DNA of 64,000 bases. Origin: Polynucleobacter sp. AP-Melu-500A-A1 (lineage in GTDB: Bacteria; Pseudomonadota; Gammaproteobacteria; Burkholderiales; Burkholderiaceae). Numbering within the stretch: position 1 is the first letter of the stretch; every line of letters starts with the position of its first letter. The translations under genes and the position numbers were made by a program. The notes beneath the pieces are model-generated. The model did no database searches and was not told where the DNA came from. It saw nothing but the letters and a program-made list of their open reading frames with translations. Shown here in pieces: positions 1 to 9,769 of the stretch. The DNA is taken from assembly GCF_018882125.1 (NCBI RefSeq), contig NZ_JACVOZ010000002.1:310001-374000 (forward strand). The letters run 5' to 3'.

Positions 1-543
1 TGCCTCGCCCACGTTGTGCGTGTTCAATCCACCACTCAAAACGACCCGAGGCGCGTTTTCGCTTACCCATGTTTGTGGAATTCCTTGCCAATCAAAAGGA
101 ACGCCTCCTCCACCATAACCCTCAACGAGGGCATCTAGCAGAAAAGCGTTTGCTTGCATATATTGTAGGGAAAATTCGTCAAACGCGAAGTCTTGCCCCA
201 CCCTGGCGGCTTTCATCCAGGGTTGCCCATTCGCTAGTGCCAAACAACGCTCTGGGGTCTCATCCCCATGAAACTGCCATAAAGTAATAGGTGCAATAGC
301 CTTGATCGCAGCAAAATCAGCATCTGTCGCATTCACCAGCAATCCCACCGCATCTATGCCAGCAGGAAGCCTGGAAATCAACTGAGCGGCGATATTGGGA
401 CTGACGGCACGTGGGCTAGGTGGGTAGAACACAAAGCCCACCGCATCTACGCCAGCGGCTACAGCAGCATCGATATCGGCTGGAGTGCGCAATCCGCAAA
501 TTTTTACCCGGGTACGGGTCGGAGAATAAGTCAGTAAGCCCAT
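1..543 (-). CDS. trpF: Phosphoribosylanthranilate isomerase (partial, C-terminus beyond the window)
   Basis: Converts phosphoribosylanthranilate to CdRP in tryptophan synthesis. The minus strand is open for 181 codons from an ATG and runs off the window edge. Visible TrpF features are the first beta strand VKICGLRTP with the catalytic-type Cys, the GVDAVGFVFYPPSPRAV segment, the VGLLVNA strand and, near the edge, VVLSGGLNTHNV, which forms a phosphate-binding loop. A full TrpF has about 205-220 residues, so only the last helix or so is missing. It starts 17 bases after truA and is probably co-transcribed with it. A trp operon continuation (trpB, trpA) would be expected beyond the window; that is inference. 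Confidence 0.93.
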   Translation of the reverse strand, partial: MGLLTYSPTRTRVKICGLRTPADIDAAVAAGVDAVGFVFYPPSPRAVSPNIAAQLISRLPAGIDAVGLLVNATDADFAAIKAIAPITLWQFHGDETPERCLALANGQPWMKAARVGQDFAFDEFSLQYMQANAFLLDALVEGYGGGGVPFDWQGIPQTWVSENAPRVVLSGGLNTHNVGEA

Positions 544-560
544 AAATGAATGATAAGGGC

Positions 561-1391
561 TTAAGTGCCTCTAAGTTCAACTGGTAGCCAGGAGTTTTCT
601 AAGCATGGCTCTGGGATATCAAAATGCTCAGGATAAGCAATTTTCGCTAAATATAGGCCGTCAGCCATAAAGGTGGGCGCCGCTAAACGACGATCCTTGG
701 CTAGCAATAACTCTGCCATCCACCCTGGGGCTTGTCTACCAGTTCCTATTTGCAAAAAAGAACCTACTAAATTTCTTACCATGTGATGCAAAAAAGCATT
801 ACCCCGAATCCGGAAATATAACCAAGGTTCTTGAGAAATGATATCGATGGAGTACAGCGTTTTTATAGGCGTTTTGCTTTGACATTCTGAAGATCTAAAG
901 GCAGAAAAATCATGTTCCCCAATTAAACATCCAACAGACTGTTGCATAGCCTCAATGTCAAACCATTGATGAGGAGGCAGCAATAAATACCCAGCACGAG
1001 AGTGCACAAGAGGCGCGCGACATGGTCCAGCGTGAAGTGCATAAATATAGGTCCGCTCAAATGCAGAAAAGCGCGCACTAAATTCATTAGAAACTTCCTT
1101 GGCCCAATTGACGACGATGGACTTAGGTAAAAAGGAATTAATCCCCCTCACCCAAGAGAAAGCATCGCGCTCTACATTGCCATCAAAGTGAACTACCTGG
1201 CCTAATGCATGGACTCCTGCATCGGTCCTACCCGCTGTAATGGTGCTTACTGGGTGATCTTTACTTGCTTGGTCGCCAATAAAAGCAGAAATGGCTTTCT
1301 CTAATTCATCCTGGACTGTATTGCCATTAGATTGCGTTTGCCATCCCGAGTAAGTACTCCCGTCATACTGGAGACCAAGCGCTATTCGCAT
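561..1391 (-). CDS. truA: tRNA pseudouridine(38-40) synthase TruA
   Basis: Makes pseudouridine at positions 38-40 of the tRNA anticodon stem. The 276-residue protein begins with the family signature [18 protein letters not shown]. It carries the catalytic aspartate in [14 protein letters not shown] (about residues 53-66), followed by the second-half motifs [14 protein letters not shown] and [12 protein letters not shown]. Length is normal for the family. It lies 8 bases after the fimV-like gene and 17 bases before trpF, the usual fimV-truA-trpF order in Burkholderiales, so one transcript is likely. Confidence 0.96.
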   Translation of the reverse strand: MRIALGLQYDGSTYSGWQTQSNGNTVQDELEKAISAFIGDQASKDHPVSTITAGRTDAGVHALGQVVHFDGNVERDAFSWVRGINSFLPKSIVVNWAKEVSNEFSARFSAFERTYIYALHAGPCRAPLVHSRAGYLLLPPHQWFDIEAMQQSVGCLIGEHDFSAFRSSECQSKTPIKTLYSIDIISQEPWLYFRIRGNAFLHHMVRNLVGSFLQIGTGRQAPGWMAELLLAKDRRLAAPTFMADGLYLAKIAYPEHFDIPEPCLENSWLPVELRGT

Positions 1392-1399
1392 ATCAAGCC

Positions 1400-2773
1400 C
1401 TAGGCCTTGGGACTATTAAGTTCGTTCAATAATCCCTGGGCTTCAATCGTCAATGCAAGATCTACTGAGCTACTGATACTTAAAATTTCTTCAAGTGATT
1501 TTTTTGCTGCAGAAAAATCTTCGATTGTGATGTAGGCGCGTGCCAGATTCAGTTTGACACGCAGTGTATCGAGGAGTGGATTTGACTCAGATGGGATGGG
1601 TGTCGTTTGTTCAGATGATTTCGTTAAATCCAGATCGATTCCTGCAAATAAGGCCTTGGCACGTTCCGGCATTGCTCGAGGTAATTGTGGTTCCTGCTTA
1701 TCATCCGCTGAATGACTAGAGGATGCTCCATATGCAGTAAGCTCTGTGCGACGTGCATTTCGAGCCAGAGCCCATAGCAATAATCCTGTTAGTAGGATCA
1801 AGCCAAGCGCCAAAATAGCTGGCCCAAATCCACCTAGTCCAAAATTATTTTCAACTGCTTTTTTCTCTTTTGACTTATCCAGTAGGCGCTGCAAGTCTGC
1901 CACATTTTTTTCTAGTTCAGCAACGCGAGCCTTGGCTTGCTCGAGCGCTTTCTCTTGTGCGACGAGCTCTTCAGTAAAACGTTTCTCGTCATTGCTACCA
2001 TCTGTACTAGAGCCAATCTTGAGACGATCTTTTTGAGCTGCATCAGCAGTTTGACTTGACCCTGCTTTTGATGCTTCTTGGGATTTACTTGCATCCTTGC
2101 CTTCGCGCCATTGCTCGTTAGCATCCGCTACAAATTGATTTGCTTCAGCAGGACTAATAGATCGTAGGAGCGCTTGGCTAGGTTTATTGAGCTCTGCGCC
2201 AGCAGCCAAACGATTTATGCTGCCACTCGCAAATGCATCAGGATTCGCTTTAAACAAAGCCATCATAGTTTGATCTAAGGTGGCGCCCTCTAATTGAGGC
2301 GCCATCAAGGCAGCAATTTCCGATAAAGTCTGACCTGGTTTTACTAGGACCTTTTGTACATCGCCGATGAGCAAGGTATATGTTTTTGTGATGTTACCGC
2401 TTGCCCAGCTCAGATTAATGATCACATCAACAAACGGATCATCACTGATAGGAACAGGCTCCACAGTCTCAAGCAAAACCATCAACTGATTCTGACGATT
2501 GCGATATACCATCGCCTGAGGATTGAGTTCTAAAATCTTTTGAGAAATACCTAGACGCTCAAAGGCTGCTTTATTCGGCATCACCACTTTCAGACTTGAT
2601 AGCGCTCCTTCCTCATCAGCAGCTATACGAATCGGGATTTCAGCGCGTAAGGGCTCTCCTGAGCGAGAGAGGAGCTGAGGTGATCCCAAAGATACTGCCC
2701 AGGCAGCACCAGTCCAGCTAAGCCAAACAAAGCAAAGTGCTCTAAGAAATCTAAGTTGACTAGTTCGCGACAT
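1400..2773 (-). CDS. fimV: FimV/TspA-like inner-membrane protein
   Basis: FimV family proteins act at the inner membrane and bind peptidoglycan; in Pseudomonas they support type IV pili and polar localisation. In this 457-residue protein I see a signal-like N-terminus ending near AAWA, the FimV N-terminal domain ([22 protein letters not shown]), and a LysM-like segment around residues 140-200 ([15 protein letters not shown]). A charged, probably coiled-coil stretch at about 265-305 is followed by one membrane segment ([20 protein letters not shown]) and a C-terminal TPR-like helix pair. It is much shorter than Pseudomonas FimV. Its ATG overlaps the asd stop codon (TAATG), so the two are translationally linked. 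The pilus role is inferred from the family only. Confidence 0.85.
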   Translation of the reverse strand: MSRTSQLRFLRALCFVWLSWTGAAWAVSLGSPQLLSRSGEPLRAEIPIRIAADEEGALSSLKVVMPNKAAFERLGISQKILELNPQAMVYRNRQNQLMVLLETVEPVPISDDPFVDVIINLSWASGNITKTYTLLIGDVQKVLVKPGQTLSEIAALMAPQLEGATLDQTMMALFKANPDAFASGSINRLAAGAELNKPSQALLRSISPAEANQFVADANEQWREGKDASKSQEASKAGSSQTADAAQKDRLKIGSSTDGSNDEKRFTEELVAQEKALEQAKARVAELEKNVADLQRLLDKSKEKKAVENNFGLGGFGPAILALGLILLTGLLLWALARNARRTELTAYGASSSHSADDKQEPQLPRAMPERAKALFAGIDLDLTKSSEQTTPIPSESNPLLDTLRVKLNLARAYITIEDFSAAKKSLEEILSISSSVDLALTIEAQGLLNELNSPKA

Positions 2774-3930
2774 TAATGCTCAAGCAGTATGCGGAGCATG
2801 CGACGCAAGGGTTCCGCAGCACCCCACAATAATTGATCGCCCACTGTAAATACGGCTAAATATTCAGGGCCCATTGCTAGCTTATGCAAGCGACCAATCG
2901 GCACAGTCATAGTGCCACTAACTGCAGCAGGAGATAAGTCACGCTCAGTAGTGTCGCGATCATTAGGCACCACTTTTACCCACTGATTATCATTAGCCAA
3001 AATAGACTCAATTTCTTTAAGAGGAATATCTTTCTTTAGCTTGACAGTCAGTCCTTGCGAATGGCAGCGCATAGCCCCAACCCGCACACATATACCATCA
3101 ACCGGAATACTTCCAGGCGTGCGGAATGCTGGGCGACCCAAAATCTTATTGAACTCTGCGCCCCCTTTCCACTCTTCTTTAGTTTGACCATTCTCTAAAG
3201 GAACATCAATCCAAGGAATCAGACTTCCAGCTAGTGCAGTATTGCGGAAATTTTTCTTTGGAAAATCAACAGAACGCAAAGTATCAGTTACTTTACGGTC
3301 AATATCTAAAATCCATGAAGATGGATCAGCTAATTCAGTAGCAACGCTGTCATGCAAAGCACCCATTTGCAAAAGGAGTTCACGCATATTCTGAGCACCC
3401 GCCCCTGATGCAGCCTGATAGGTCATGGCACTAATCCATTCAACCATATCAGCCTTCACTAAGCCGCCCATGGCCATCATCATTAAGCTAACGGTACAGT
3501 TGCTACCAATCCAATTCTTACCGCCTTCAGCTAGAGCCTTATCAATCACTGAACGGTTTACTGGATCTAAAACCAATACTGCATCATCGTTCATACGCAA
3601 AGCGCTGGCCGCATCAATCCAATGCCCATTCCATTTTGCTGCACGTAGCTTTGGAAATATTTCATTGGTGTAATCGCCGCCCTGACAGGTCAAGATAATG
3701 TCGCAGCGAGATAAGGCTTTAATGTCATTTGCATCTAGCAAGGTGTTTTCACTCTTAGTCACTTTTTGACCATTGATTAAGGGCACTTCTTCACCTGCTT
3801 GGCTAGTACTAAAAAATACAGGCTCAATAAAATCAAAATCGTTCTCAGCCAGCATCCTTTCCATGAGCACGCTACCGACCATACCGCGCCAGCCGACTAG
3901 ACCTACTAAAGGAGTTTTTGTATTTGCCAT
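2773..3930 (-). CDS. asd: Aspartate-semialdehyde dehydrogenase
   Basis: Reduces aspartyl phosphate to aspartate semialdehyde with NADPH, the branch point to lysine/diaminopimelate, threonine and methionine. The N-terminus holds the Rossmann motif [11 protein letters not shown]. The active-site cysteine is in [14 protein letters not shown] (about residue 145), with the substrate-binding [14 protein letters not shown] and the late motif [11 protein letters not shown]. At 385 residues it is the longer Gram-negative type. It follows leuB by 59 bases and overlaps fimV by one base. The leuCDB-asd order is common in beta- and gammaproteobacteria. Confidence 0.96.
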   Translation of the reverse strand: MANTKTPLVGLVGWRGMVGSVLMERMLAENDFDFIEPVFFSTSQAGEEVPLINGQKVTKSENTLLDANDIKALSRCDIILTCQGGDYTNEIFPKLRAAKWNGHWIDAASALRMNDDAVLVLDPVNRSVIDKALAEGGKNWIGSNCTVSLMMMAMGGLVKADMVEWISAMTYQAASGAGAQNMRELLLQMGALHDSVATELADPSSWILDIDRKVTDTLRSVDFPKKNFRNTALAGSLIPWIDVPLENGQTKEEWKGGAEFNKILGRPAFRTPGSIPVDGICVRVGAMRCHSQGLTVKLKKDIPLKEIESILANDNQWVKVVPNDRDTTERDLSPAAVSGTMTVPIGRLHKLAMGPEYLAVFTVGDQLLWGAAEPLRRMLRILLEH

Positions 3931-3989
3931 GATTAACGATCTAATAAATATTTTTTGTTTTGCTAATTTAAAAGTTGCTTGAACGATTA

Positions 3990-5057
3990 TCAGAGTGCTG
4001 CCACAACCGCATCACCCATCTCAACAGTGGAAACTTTTTTTGTGCCTTCGGTATAGATATCAGCAGTGCGCAAGCCTTGTGCCAATACTTTTTGAACAGC
4101 TTTCTCAATTCGATCGGCTTCAGTAGGCATTCCTAAGGAGTAACGCAACATCATGGCGGCAGACAGAATCGTTGCTAAGGGATTGGCTACACCCTTGCCA
4201 GCAATGTCGGGAGCAGAACCATGACTCGGCTCATAAAGACCCTTATTGTTCTTATCCAACGAAGCTGAAGGCAACATGCCGATCGAGCCCGTCAACATAG
4301 CAGCTTCATCAGACAGAATATCGCCAAAGAGATTACCTGTTACCACTACGTCAAAAGCTTTGGGCGCTTTTACTAACTGCATCGCAGCGTTATCTACATA
4401 CATATGGGACAGCTCGACATCAGGATAGTCTTTAGAAACCCGAATCATAACTTCACGCCATAACTGCGATGTTTCTAAGACATTAGCCTTATCAACACTA
4501 CACACCTTTTTGCCACGTTTACGAGCAGCCTCAAAAGCGACGTGTCCAATACGCTCTACTTCAGGCTCGCTATAGTGCATGGTGTCAAAGCCTTCACGAG
4601 CACCCTTAAATAAAGGAAGCTCAGATGTACGAATGCCTCGGGGTTGGCCAAAATAAATATCACCATTGAGTTCGCGCACAATCAAAATATCTAATCCGCC
4701 AATAATTTCTGACTTCAAGCTAGAAGCAGCAGTTAATTCTGGATAGCAAATAGCTGGTCTAAAGTTTGCAAATAGCGCTAAGTGTTTACGCAAACCTAAG
4801 ATGGCCTGCTCAGGACGCAGTTCACGCGCCAAGGTGTCATATTTCCAATCACCTACTGCGCCAAATAAAATAGCGTCGGCTTTTTTAGCCAGCTCTAAAG
4901 TTGCAGGCGGCAATGGATGGCCAGAGATATCATAGGCAGCCCCTCCAACAGGAGCTTCCTCTAGATCAAACTGAGGACCAAGTGCTTTAAGAATACGAAC
5001 CGCTTGAGCGACGATTTCCGGGCCGATTCCATCGCCCGGGAGAACTGCAATTTTCAT
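3990..5057 (-). CDS. leuB: 3-isopropylmalate dehydrogenase
   Basis: Third step of leucine synthesis: NAD-dependent oxidative decarboxylation of 3-isopropylmalate. The 355-residue protein starts [16 protein letters not shown]. It has the substrate-binding arginines in [15 protein letters not shown] and the loop [14 protein letters not shown]. The metal-binding segment [32 protein letters not shown] includes the acidic ligands. C-terminal [18 protein letters not shown] is also typical. It lies 23 bases after leuD in the leuC-leuD-leuB operon. Confidence 0.97.
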   Translation of the reverse strand: MKIAVLPGDGIGPEIVAQAVRILKALGPQFDLEEAPVGGAAYDISGHPLPPATLELAKKADAILFGAVGDWKYDTLARELRPEQAILGLRKHLALFANFRPAICYPELTAASSLKSEIIGGLDILIVRELNGDIYFGQPRGIRTSELPLFKGAREGFDTMHYSEPEVERIGHVAFEAARKRGKKVCSVDKANVLETSQLWREVMIRVSKDYPDVELSHMYVDNAAMQLVKAPKAFDVVVTGNLFGDILSDEAAMLTGSIGMLPSASLDKNNKGLYEPSHGSAPDIAGKGVANPLATILSAAMMLRYSLGMPTEADRIEKAVQKVLAQGLRTADIYTEGTKKVSTVEMGDAVVAAL

Positions 5058-5080
5058 GAAAGACCCTTAACTCTATAAAA

Positions 5081-5728
5081 TTACGGCAATTGTGTCGTGA
5101 GCCAAGGCATCTTCAGGATGCGCTCGGCTTCATAAGCCTTGATTTTATCTGCATGGCGCAGGGTTAAGCCAATATCGTCCAAGCCATTGAGTAGACAGAA
5201 CTTTCTAAAAGGCGTTACATCAAAGCTATAGGCGGTTCCATCGGGGGCGATGACTTGCTGGGCTTCGAGGTCAATCGTGAGCTGATAGCCATTAAATGCC
5301 ATGGTTTCGTTAAAAAGATGATCTACCTGCTGCTCAGTTAAGACGATCGGTAAGAGACCATTTTTAAAGCAGTTATTGAAAAAGATATCGGCAAAGCTAG
5401 GGGCAATCACTGCCCTAAAGCCATACTGATCCAACGCCCAAGGCGCATGCTCTCTTGAGCTACCGCAACCAAAGTTTTTACGTGCCAACAAAATGCCGGG
5501 ATCTTTGTAGCGAGCTTGATTCAGTACAAAGTCAGGATTAATGGGTCTTGTGCTGCAGTCTTGTCCGGGCTCTCCATGATCAAGGTAGCGCCACTCATCA
5601 AACAGATTTTGTCCAAAGCCCGTTTTCTTGATTGATTTGAGAAATTGCTTTGGAATAATGGCATCAGTATCCACGTTCTCGCGATTAAGCGGAGCAACCA
5701 AACCTTTGTATATCGTAAATTTTTCCAT
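5081..5728 (-). CDS. leuD: 3-isopropylmalate dehydratase small subunit
   Basis: Small subunit of isopropylmalate isomerase, working with LeuC. The 215-residue sequence has the family start ([23 protein letters not shown]) and the swivel-domain motif [20 protein letters not shown]. These are followed by [26 protein letters not shown], all diagnostic for bacterial LeuD. It is separated from leuC by a small lipoprotein gene rather than following it directly. Confidence 0.97.
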   Translation of the reverse strand: MEKFTIYKGLVAPLNRENVDTDAIIPKQFLKSIKKTGFGQNLFDEWRYLDHGEPGQDCSTRPINPDFVLNQARYKDPGILLARKNFGCGSSREHAPWALDQYGFRAVIAPSFADIFFNNCFKNGLLPIVLTEQQVDHLFNETMAFNGYQLTIDLEAQQVIAPDGTAYSFDVTPFRKFCLLNGLDDIGLTLRHADKIKAYEAERILKMPWLTTQLP

Positions 5729-5759
5729 GATTCTGACTTTGATTCTGAATGAGTGAGAC

Positions 5760-5960
5760 TTATTTAACTGGAGTAACTACAACATCCTTACCCTTAGTTT
5801 GAGATGGATTGTTACTTTGATTGCCACCCATGGCATTTCCCATGGTTTGTAAATCTTTACCCATACCCTCCATGGTGCTACTACAAGCAGAAATCAACAT
5901 GCCTGCAAGACCAATCAATGTGAGGCGTGTAATTAAAGTGAAGAAAAAAAAATTGCGCAC
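5760..5960 (-). CDS. Small entericidin-like lipoprotein
   Basis: I place the start at a GTG because AGGAG sits 7 bases upstream; the longer frame reading back into leuC has no such site. The 66-residue product has a basic, hydrophobic N-terminus and a lipobox LISAC, so a mature lipoprotein would begin Cys-Ser-Ser-Thr-Met-Glu-Gly. The short mature part ([19 protein letters not shown], then a Ser/Asn/Lys tail) resembles the entericidin A/B family, small lipoproteins of unclear envelope function. It begins 10 bases after leuC and ends 31 bases before leuD, so it probably rides on the leu transcript. The family call is by pattern only. Confidence 0.7.
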   Translation of the reverse strand: MRNFFFFTLITRLTLIGLAGMLISACSSTMEGMGKDLQTMGNAMGGNQSNNPSQTKGKDVVVTPVK

Positions 5961-5970
5961 AGTAATACTC

Positions 5971-7380
5971 CTATGAAATTTTTCGAATATCAACAAAGTG
6001 ACCTTCAATTGCAGCGGCGGCAGCCATTGCAGGACTTACTAGATGTGTTCTGCCACCATTGCCTTGACGACCCTCAAAGTTACGATTCGAAGTAGACGCA
6101 CAGCGCTCACCCGGCTCCAAGCGATCAGCATTCATCGCTAAACACATTGAACAACCAGGCTCACGCCATTCAAAACCAGCTGCCTTAAAAATACGATCAA
6201 GTCCCTCACGTTCCGCTTGGGCTTTTACTAGGCCAGAGCCAGGAACTACTAAAGCCAGTTTCACATTCGGCGATACTTTCTTGCCCAGGCGATCAACTAC
6301 TTTAGCGGCAGCACGAATATCTTCAATGCGACTATTGGTGCAAGATCCAATAAACACTTTATCAATACTAATATTACTCAGCGGTGTATTAGGAATGAGA
6401 TTCATGTACTCCAAGGCGCGTTCCATGGCAGCCCGCTTATTGGGATCCCGCTCTTTTTCTGGATCTGGCACACGCTCACTAATTGGCAAAACCATTTCTG
6501 GTGAAGTACCCCAAGTTACTTGAGGGGCGATCTCTTCTGCACGCAATTCGACGACTGCATCAAATTTGGCATCTGGATCAGAATGCAAAGTTCTCCAATA
6601 CTGCGCAGCCTGAAGCATTTCAGGTCCTTTTGGTGCGTAAGGGCGACCCTGCACATACTCAATGGTTGTTTCATCTACAGCAACTAATCCAGCGCGAGCA
6701 CCAGCTTCAATGGCCATATTACAAAGGGTCATACGACCTTCCATCGATAAATTGCGAATCGCTTCACCAGCAAATTCAATCGTGTAGCCCGTACCACCTG
6801 CAGTGCCAATCTTGCCAATGATTGATAAGACAATATCTTTAGCGGTAGATCCTGGTTGTAAACGACCATCCACTTTCACCAACATATTCTTGCTCTTTTT
6901 CATTAGCAAGGTTTGAGTGGCTAATACGTGTTCAACTTCAGAGGTACCAATACCAAAAGCTAAGGCGCCAAAAGCACCATGTGTGCTGGTATGAGAATCA
7001 CCGCAGACTACTGTCATACCAGGCAGAGTAGCACCCTGCTCAGGTCCAATGACGTGAACAATCCCTTGACGGGTATCGTTCATTTTGTATTGGGTAATAC
7101 CAAGTGCATCGCAGTTCTGATCCAAGGTATCTACCTGCAACTTAGAGATTGGATCGGCAATACCTTCTGAGCGATCAGTGGTTGGGACGTTGTGATCAGA
7201 TACTGCCAAATTGGCTGAAATACGCCAAACCGGACGGCCAGACAAATGCAAACCTTCAAACGCCTGAGGGCTAGTCACCTCATGCAATAACTGACGGTCT
7301 ATATAGATTGTGGCAGTGCCATCCTCTTCTGAGTAAACAACGTGGTCATCCCACAATTTGTCATAAAGCGTACGGGACAT
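5971..7380 (-). CDS. leuC: 3-isopropylmalate dehydratase large subunit
   Basis: Iron-sulfur large subunit of isopropylmalate isomerase, 469 residues from the chosen start [15 protein letters not shown]. An upstream in-frame start would overlap gltA by about 70 bases and add a tail foreign to the family; the chosen ATG has AAGG nearby. Seen motifs are [33 protein letters not shown], the first cluster cysteine in [17 protein letters not shown] and the CxxC pair in [18 protein letters not shown] follows. It lies 16 bases after gltA and may be partly co-transcribed with it. Confidence 0.96.
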   Translation of the reverse strand: MSRTLYDKLWDDHVVYSEEDGTATIYIDRQLLHEVTSPQAFEGLHLSGRPVWRISANLAVSDHNVPTTDRSEGIADPISKLQVDTLDQNCDALGITQYKMNDTRQGIVHVIGPEQGATLPGMTVVCGDSHTSTHGAFGALAFGIGTSEVEHVLATQTLLMKKSKNMLVKVDGRLQPGSTAKDIVLSIIGKIGTAGGTGYTIEFAGEAIRNLSMEGRMTLCNMAIEAGARAGLVAVDETTIEYVQGRPYAPKGPEMLQAAQYWRTLHSDPDAKFDAVVELRAEEIAPQVTWGTSPEMVLPISERVPDPEKERDPNKRAAMERALEYMNLIPNTPLSNISIDKVFIGSCTNSRIEDIRAAAKVVDRLGKKVSPNVKLALVVPGSGLVKAQAEREGLDRIFKAAGFEWREPGCSMCLAMNADRLEPGERCASTSNRNFEGRQGNGGRTHLVSPAMAAAAAIEGHFVDIRKIS

Positions 7381-7396
7381 GAGAGACCTTAAACCT

Positions 7397-8710
7397 TTAT
7401 TTACGAACAGAAATGTTTGGCACCTGGCGGGCAGTTTCGCCAACATATAACTGGCGTGGACGACCAATCTTAAATTCAGGATCGGTAATCATTTCTTCCC
7501 ACTGCGCAATCCATCCCACTGTTCTTGCTAAAGCAAAAATACAGGTGAACATCTCTGTTGGGATGCCAAGAGCACGTTGAACGATACCTGAGTAAAAGTC
7601 GACGTTTGGATACAGCTTGCGGCTAACGAAATATTCATCTTCCAAAGCAATTTTCTCAAGTGTCATGGCCAGTTTGAACAATGGGTCATCTTGTAGGCCT
7701 AATTCATTCAATACCTCGTGGCAAGTTTCACGCATGAGTTTTGCGCGTGGATCAAAGTTTTTATAAACACGATGTCCAAAGCCCATTAAACGTACGCTAG
7801 AGTTTTTGTCTTTCACTTGAGCAATAAACTCATGAATCTTATCAACACCACCATTAGCTTGAATTTCATTCAACATTTGGAGGCAGGCTTCGTTAGCACC
7901 ACCATGCGCAGGACCCCAGAGGCAGGCAATACCAGCAGAAATTGCTGCGAATGGATTGGTGCCCGAAGATCCGCACAAACGCACTGTAGAGGTGGAAGCG
8001 TTTTGCTCATGGTCTGCATGCAATATGAAAATACGATCTAAGGCACGGACTAAAATTGGGTTTACTTTGTATTCTTCACATGGCGTTGCAAACATCATGC
8101 GCATGAAGTTAGCGGTGTAAGACAGTGAATTATCTGGATAGATGAATGGTTGACCTACTGAATACTTATAGGACATTGCTACCAACGTAGGCATCTTAGC
8201 AATCAAACGAATTTGTGCAACCTCACGTGCATATGGGTCGCTGTAATCAATTTCATCATGATAGAAGGCAGCCATTGCGCCAACCAAACCAGTAAGCACA
8301 GACATTGGATGCGCATCGCGGCGGAAGCCTCGCAAGAAAAATTGCATCTGCTCATGAACCATCGTGTGATGGATGACCATTTGATCAAAATCTTTCTTCT
8401 GCTTCGCATTTGGCAAGTCGCCGTTAATCAAAAGGTAGCAAACTTCCAAGAAATCGCAGTCGCCAGCCAGTTGCTCAATCGGATAGCCGCGATACAGAAG
8501 CTCTCCTTTATCGCCATCGATATAGGTAATTTTGCTATTACATGACGCAGTAGAGAGAAAGCCTGAGTCATAGGTGAACTTACCAGTTTGGCCATATAGC
8601 TTGCGAATGTCAATCACGTCAGGACCAACGGATCCTTTGTAAATTGGCAGATCAATATCTGGAGTGCCATCCGAGAACGAGAGTTTTGCCTTGATGTCCG
8701 ATTCAATCAT
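7397..8710 (-). CDS. gltA: Citrate synthase (hexameric type II)
   Basis: Condenses acetyl-CoA and oxaloacetate at entry to the TCA cycle. At 437 residues it is the Gram-negative type II enzyme. The N-terminal domain has [33 protein letters not shown]. Catalytic histidines are in [10 protein letters not shown] and [11 protein letters not shown], and the catalytic Asp/Arg region is [14 protein letters not shown], with [13 protein letters not shown] later. It follows sdhE by 72 bases on the same strand, completing sdhCDAB-sdhE-gltA. Confidence 0.97.
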   Translation of the reverse strand: MIESDIKAKLSFSDGTPDIDLPIYKGSVGPDVIDIRKLYGQTGKFTYDSGFLSTASCNSKITYIDGDKGELLYRGYPIEQLAGDCDFLEVCYLLINGDLPNAKQKKDFDQMVIHHTMVHEQMQFFLRGFRRDAHPMSVLTGLVGAMAAFYHDEIDYSDPYAREVAQIRLIAKMPTLVAMSYKYSVGQPFIYPDNSLSYTANFMRMMFATPCEEYKVNPILVRALDRIFILHADHEQNASTSTVRLCGSSGTNPFAAISAGIACLWGPAHGGANEACLQMLNEIQANGGVDKIHEFIAQVKDKNSSVRLMGFGHRVYKNFDPRAKLMRETCHEVLNELGLQDDPLFKLAMTLEKIALEDEYFVSRKLYPNVDFYSGIVQRALGIPTEMFTCIFALARTVGWIAQWEEMITDPEFKIGRPRQLYVGETARQVPNISVRK

Positions 8711-8782
8711 TTCTAATCCTTAGTCATTCAAAATTAAGATTAATACACTATTCGTTCACTTCTACTGCACCCAAACGCTGAA

Positions 8783-9052
8783 TTATTTCTCCCTCAGCCT
8801 TTGTAAAACCGCTTTGAAGGAGTCTAATGCTATCTCCTTTTCCAGGATTGCAACAGTATCTTTACGTCCAATCAATAAATCCATCAGATCGTTATCATCT
8901 AGAGCCAGCAACTGACTTAAAACTTGCCCATCTTCTACGCTTAACTGAGCGCCATAGCGCTCAAAGAAACGTTGCAGAATTAAATCATTCTCTAGTAATC
9001 CCCTACGGGCGTCACTCTTGAGGCGATATAAATCTGCATTACTAAGGGTCAT
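8783..9052 (-). CDS. sdhE: FAD assembly factor SdhE
   Basis: SdhE (YgfY) helps attach FAD covalently to SdhA. The 89-residue protein has the family's conserved RGxxE motif as RRGLLENDLILQRFF and the acidic helix segment LLALDDNDLMDLLIGR. The ATG overlaps the sdhB stop by 4 bases, so it is translated with the complex it assembles. The surrounding sdh genes make the assignment secure despite the small size. Confidence 0.94.
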   Translation of the reverse strand: MTLSNADLYRLKSDARRGLLENDLILQRFFERYGAQLSVEDGQVLSQLLALDDNDLMDLLIGRKDTVAILEKEIALDSFKAVLQRLREK

Positions 9053-9753
9053 ACTGCCCTACGAACCATTAACTCCTTGATCTTACCAATGGCTTTCGTT
9101 GGATTTAGATGTTTAGGGCATACATCCACGCAGTTCATGATGGTATGGCAACGGAACAAGCGGTACGGATCTTCTAGGTTGTCTAAACGCTGAGCAGTTT
9201 CCTCGTCACGACTATCGGCAATAAAGCGATAAGCCTGTAAGAGACCCGCTGGCCCAACGAACTTATCAGGGTTCCACCAGAATGATGGGCATGCAGTTGA
9301 ACATGATGCGCACAAGATGCACTCATACAAGCCATTTAATTCTTCACGCTCTTCAGGACTCTGAAGACGCTCTTTTTCTGGGGGTGGATTGTCATTCACC
9401 AAGTAGGGCTTGATAGACAAATATTGCTTAAAGAACAAAGTCATATCCACAATCAAATCGCGCACGACTGGTAAGCCAGGTAATGGACGCAAAGTGATGA
9501 CCTTAGGCAAAGTCAACATATTGGTCAAACAGGCCAAACCATTTTTGCCGTTAATGTTCATGGCATCTGACCCGCATACACCTTCACGGCATGAACGACG
9601 ATATGAAATAGTTTCATCTTGCCTCTTCAGGGAAATCAAAGCATCTAACAACATCCGCTCACCAGTAAGCTCTAGTTCATAACGCTCCATGCGAGGTGCT
9701 GCATCGACATCTGGATCGTAGCGGTAAATTTCAAATATACGAATATCACTCAT
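9049..9753 (-). CDS. sdhB: Succinate dehydrogenase iron-sulfur subunit
   Basis: Carries electrons from FAD to quinone in complex II. The 234-residue protein has the [2Fe-2S] cysteines in YRRSCREGVCGSDAMNINGKNGLACLT. It also has the [4Fe-4S] set CILCASCSTACPSFWW and the [3Fe-4S] set CHTIMNCVDVCPKHLNPTKAI, so all three clusters are intact. It is 16 bases downstream of sdhA and overlaps sdhE by 4 bases. Confidence 0.97.
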   Translation of the reverse strand: MSDIRIFEIYRYDPDVDAAPRMERYELELTGERMLLDALISLKRQDETISYRRSCREGVCGSDAMNINGKNGLACLTNMLTLPKVITLRPLPGLPVVRDLIVDMTLFFKQYLSIKPYLVNDNPPPEKERLQSPEEREELNGLYECILCASCSTACPSFWWNPDKFVGPAGLLQAYRFIADSRDEETAQRLDNLEDPYRLFRCHTIMNCVDVCPKHLNPTKAIGKIKELMVRRAV

Positions 9754-9769
9754 CTTCTATCTCTTTTGC

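Noticed and set aside
7381..7467. 29-codon N-terminal extension of leuC
   Set aside because: It would overlap gltA by about 70 bases and add residues absent from LeuC. The internal ATG matches the family start.
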